Position numbers and translations under genes: made by a program. A model generated the notes under the pieces. That model was not told where the DNA came from. It saw only the letters and a list, made by a program, of their open reading frames with translations, and made no database searches. A stretch of 64,000 nucleotides of DNA from Termitidicoccus mucosus (GTDB taxonomy: Bacteria > Verrucomicrobiota > Verrucomicrobiia > Opitutales > Opitutaceae): contig NZ_CP109796.1 of the NCBI RefSeq assembly GCF_038725785.1, positions 7,440,501-7,504,500 of the forward strand, written 5' to 3'. How positions within the stretch are numbered: position 1 is the stretch's first letter; each line of letters starts with the position of its first letter. Shown piece after piece: positions 63,409-64,000 of the stretch.

Positions 63409-63915
63409 TCACGACAGCAGTTGTTTGAGCGCGGGTTCTCGTTTGATCTTGGCCTGCATCTTGATGAGCGCGTCGAGCAACGCCTCCGGGCGCGGCGGGC
63501 AGCCGCTCACGTAAACATCGACCGGGATGATGCGATCCACGCCCTGGAGCGTCGCGTAGCTGCGATACATGCCGCCCGTGCTCGCGCACGCGCCCATGGC
63601 GATGACCCATTTCGGCTCGGCCATCTGGTCGTAAATGCGGCGCACGTGCGGGGCCATCTTGTAGGTGACGGTGCCGGCCACGATCATGCAGTCCGACTGG
63701 CGCGGCGAGAAGCGCATGACCTCCGCGCCGAAGCGAGCGATGTCGAACTTGGCCCCGCCCACGTGCATGAGCTCGATGGCGCAGCAGGCGAGTCCCATGG
63801 GCATGGGCCACACGGAGTTGGAACGCAGCCAGTTGATGACGGCGTCGAGCCGCGAGACGACGACATCGCCCTCGATTTTGGTGTTATATGCCAGTTCTGT
63901 GTTCGCGGAGACCAT
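63409..63915 (-). CDS. nuoB: NADH-quinone oxidoreductase subunit B
   Basis: 168 residues. Holds cluster N2, the last Fe-S centre before quinone: ligands C44, C45 ([10 protein letters not shown]), C110 ([10 protein letters not shown]) and C139 ([13 protein letters not shown]). The ATG at 63915 is set by the family; an in-frame TTG at 63957 is unlikely. First complete gene of the operon in this window; nuoA would be expected immediately upstream, beyond 64000 or ending in the last 85 nt. Confidence 0.97.
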   Translation of the reverse strand: MVSANTELAYNTKIEGDVVVSRLDAVINWLRSNSVWPMPMGLACCAIELMHVGGAKFDIARFGAEVMRFSPRQSDCMIVAGTVTYKMAPHVRRIYDQMAEPKWVIAMGACASTGGMYRSYATLQGVDRIIPVDVYVSGCPPRPEALLDALIKMQAKIKREPALKQLLS

Positions 63916-64000
63916 GTGTTTGAAAAAGGCAGGACGGACAAAGGTAGCTGCCAGCAAACCGCGTGCAAGGTCATTTAACCCTGAATCGGGCTTCCTCGCG

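Noticed and set aside
63916-64000. 3' end of nuoA at the right edge
   Set aside because: A frame ending at a TGA near 63973 is possible, but fewer than ten residues would be visible and none is diagnostic.

Overview
The window is bacterial chromosome with high GC and gene content typical of the Verrucomicrobiota, most likely Opitutales/Opitutaceae. This is inferred from a TonB-dependent receptor with a carboxypeptidase-like N-terminal domain and no SusD partner, URO-D-like, DUF1080 and exported xylose-isomerase-like proteins, a secreted sulfatase and GH35 enzyme, a complete nuo operon beside pyruvate formate-lyase, and intergenic regions filled with degenerate short repeats. No 16S rRNA gene is present, so the taxon is a judgement.

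Layout. 1-8394 is a glycan or sialic-acid-type utilisation locus on the + strand: the 3' end of a DapA/NanA-family lyase, a LamG-like secreted protein, a TonB-dependent receptor, a sialidase-fold secreted protein, a URO-D-like protein and a sodium:solute symporter. 8402-13679 (- strand) holds a large GH35 beta-galactosidase, a membrane-anchored coiled-coil protein, a lipoprotein and a GlsB-type membrane protein. 13838-24181 holds an outer-membrane barrel protein, rlmN, an intact IS5-family (IS427-type) element inserted exactly at the stop codon of a secreted sulfatase, tRNA-Arg(UCU), an OsmC protein, tadA, infA, a Xer recombinase, a small membrane protein and a family B DNA polymerase. 24385-34895 is mostly housekeeping: mreB, two tandem CPA2-type antiporters, tatA, rpoD and dnaG. 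35220-46093 holds a DUF362 protein, homoserine dehydrogenase, two TIM-barrel isomerase-like proteins, dnaE, rpsU, a TlpA-like thioredoxin and a DUF1080 protein. 46100-49217 is pflA/pflB. 49436-63915 (- strand) is nuoB-C-D-E-F-G-H-I-J-K-L-M-N; nuoA presumably lies just beyond the right edge.

How the genes work together. The left locus looks built to bind, de-cap and import a glycan or acidic sugar; the GH35 enzyme and sulfatase would fit mucin-like or other sulfated, galactose-containing substrates. Energy metabolism combines a proton-pumping NADH dehydrogenase with pyruvate formate-lyase, implying a facultative or microaerobic lifestyle. No phage, CRISPR array or rRNA operon was seen.

The most unusual content lies between and inside genes. 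About ten unrelated families of degenerate short-period arrays (mostly 7-nt units, some 6 or 9 nt), often as inverted pairs, fill the gene junctions. They abut the start codons of several nuo genes and occur in frame inside dnaE and nuoG. Separate long palindromic elements sit in convergent gene junctions.
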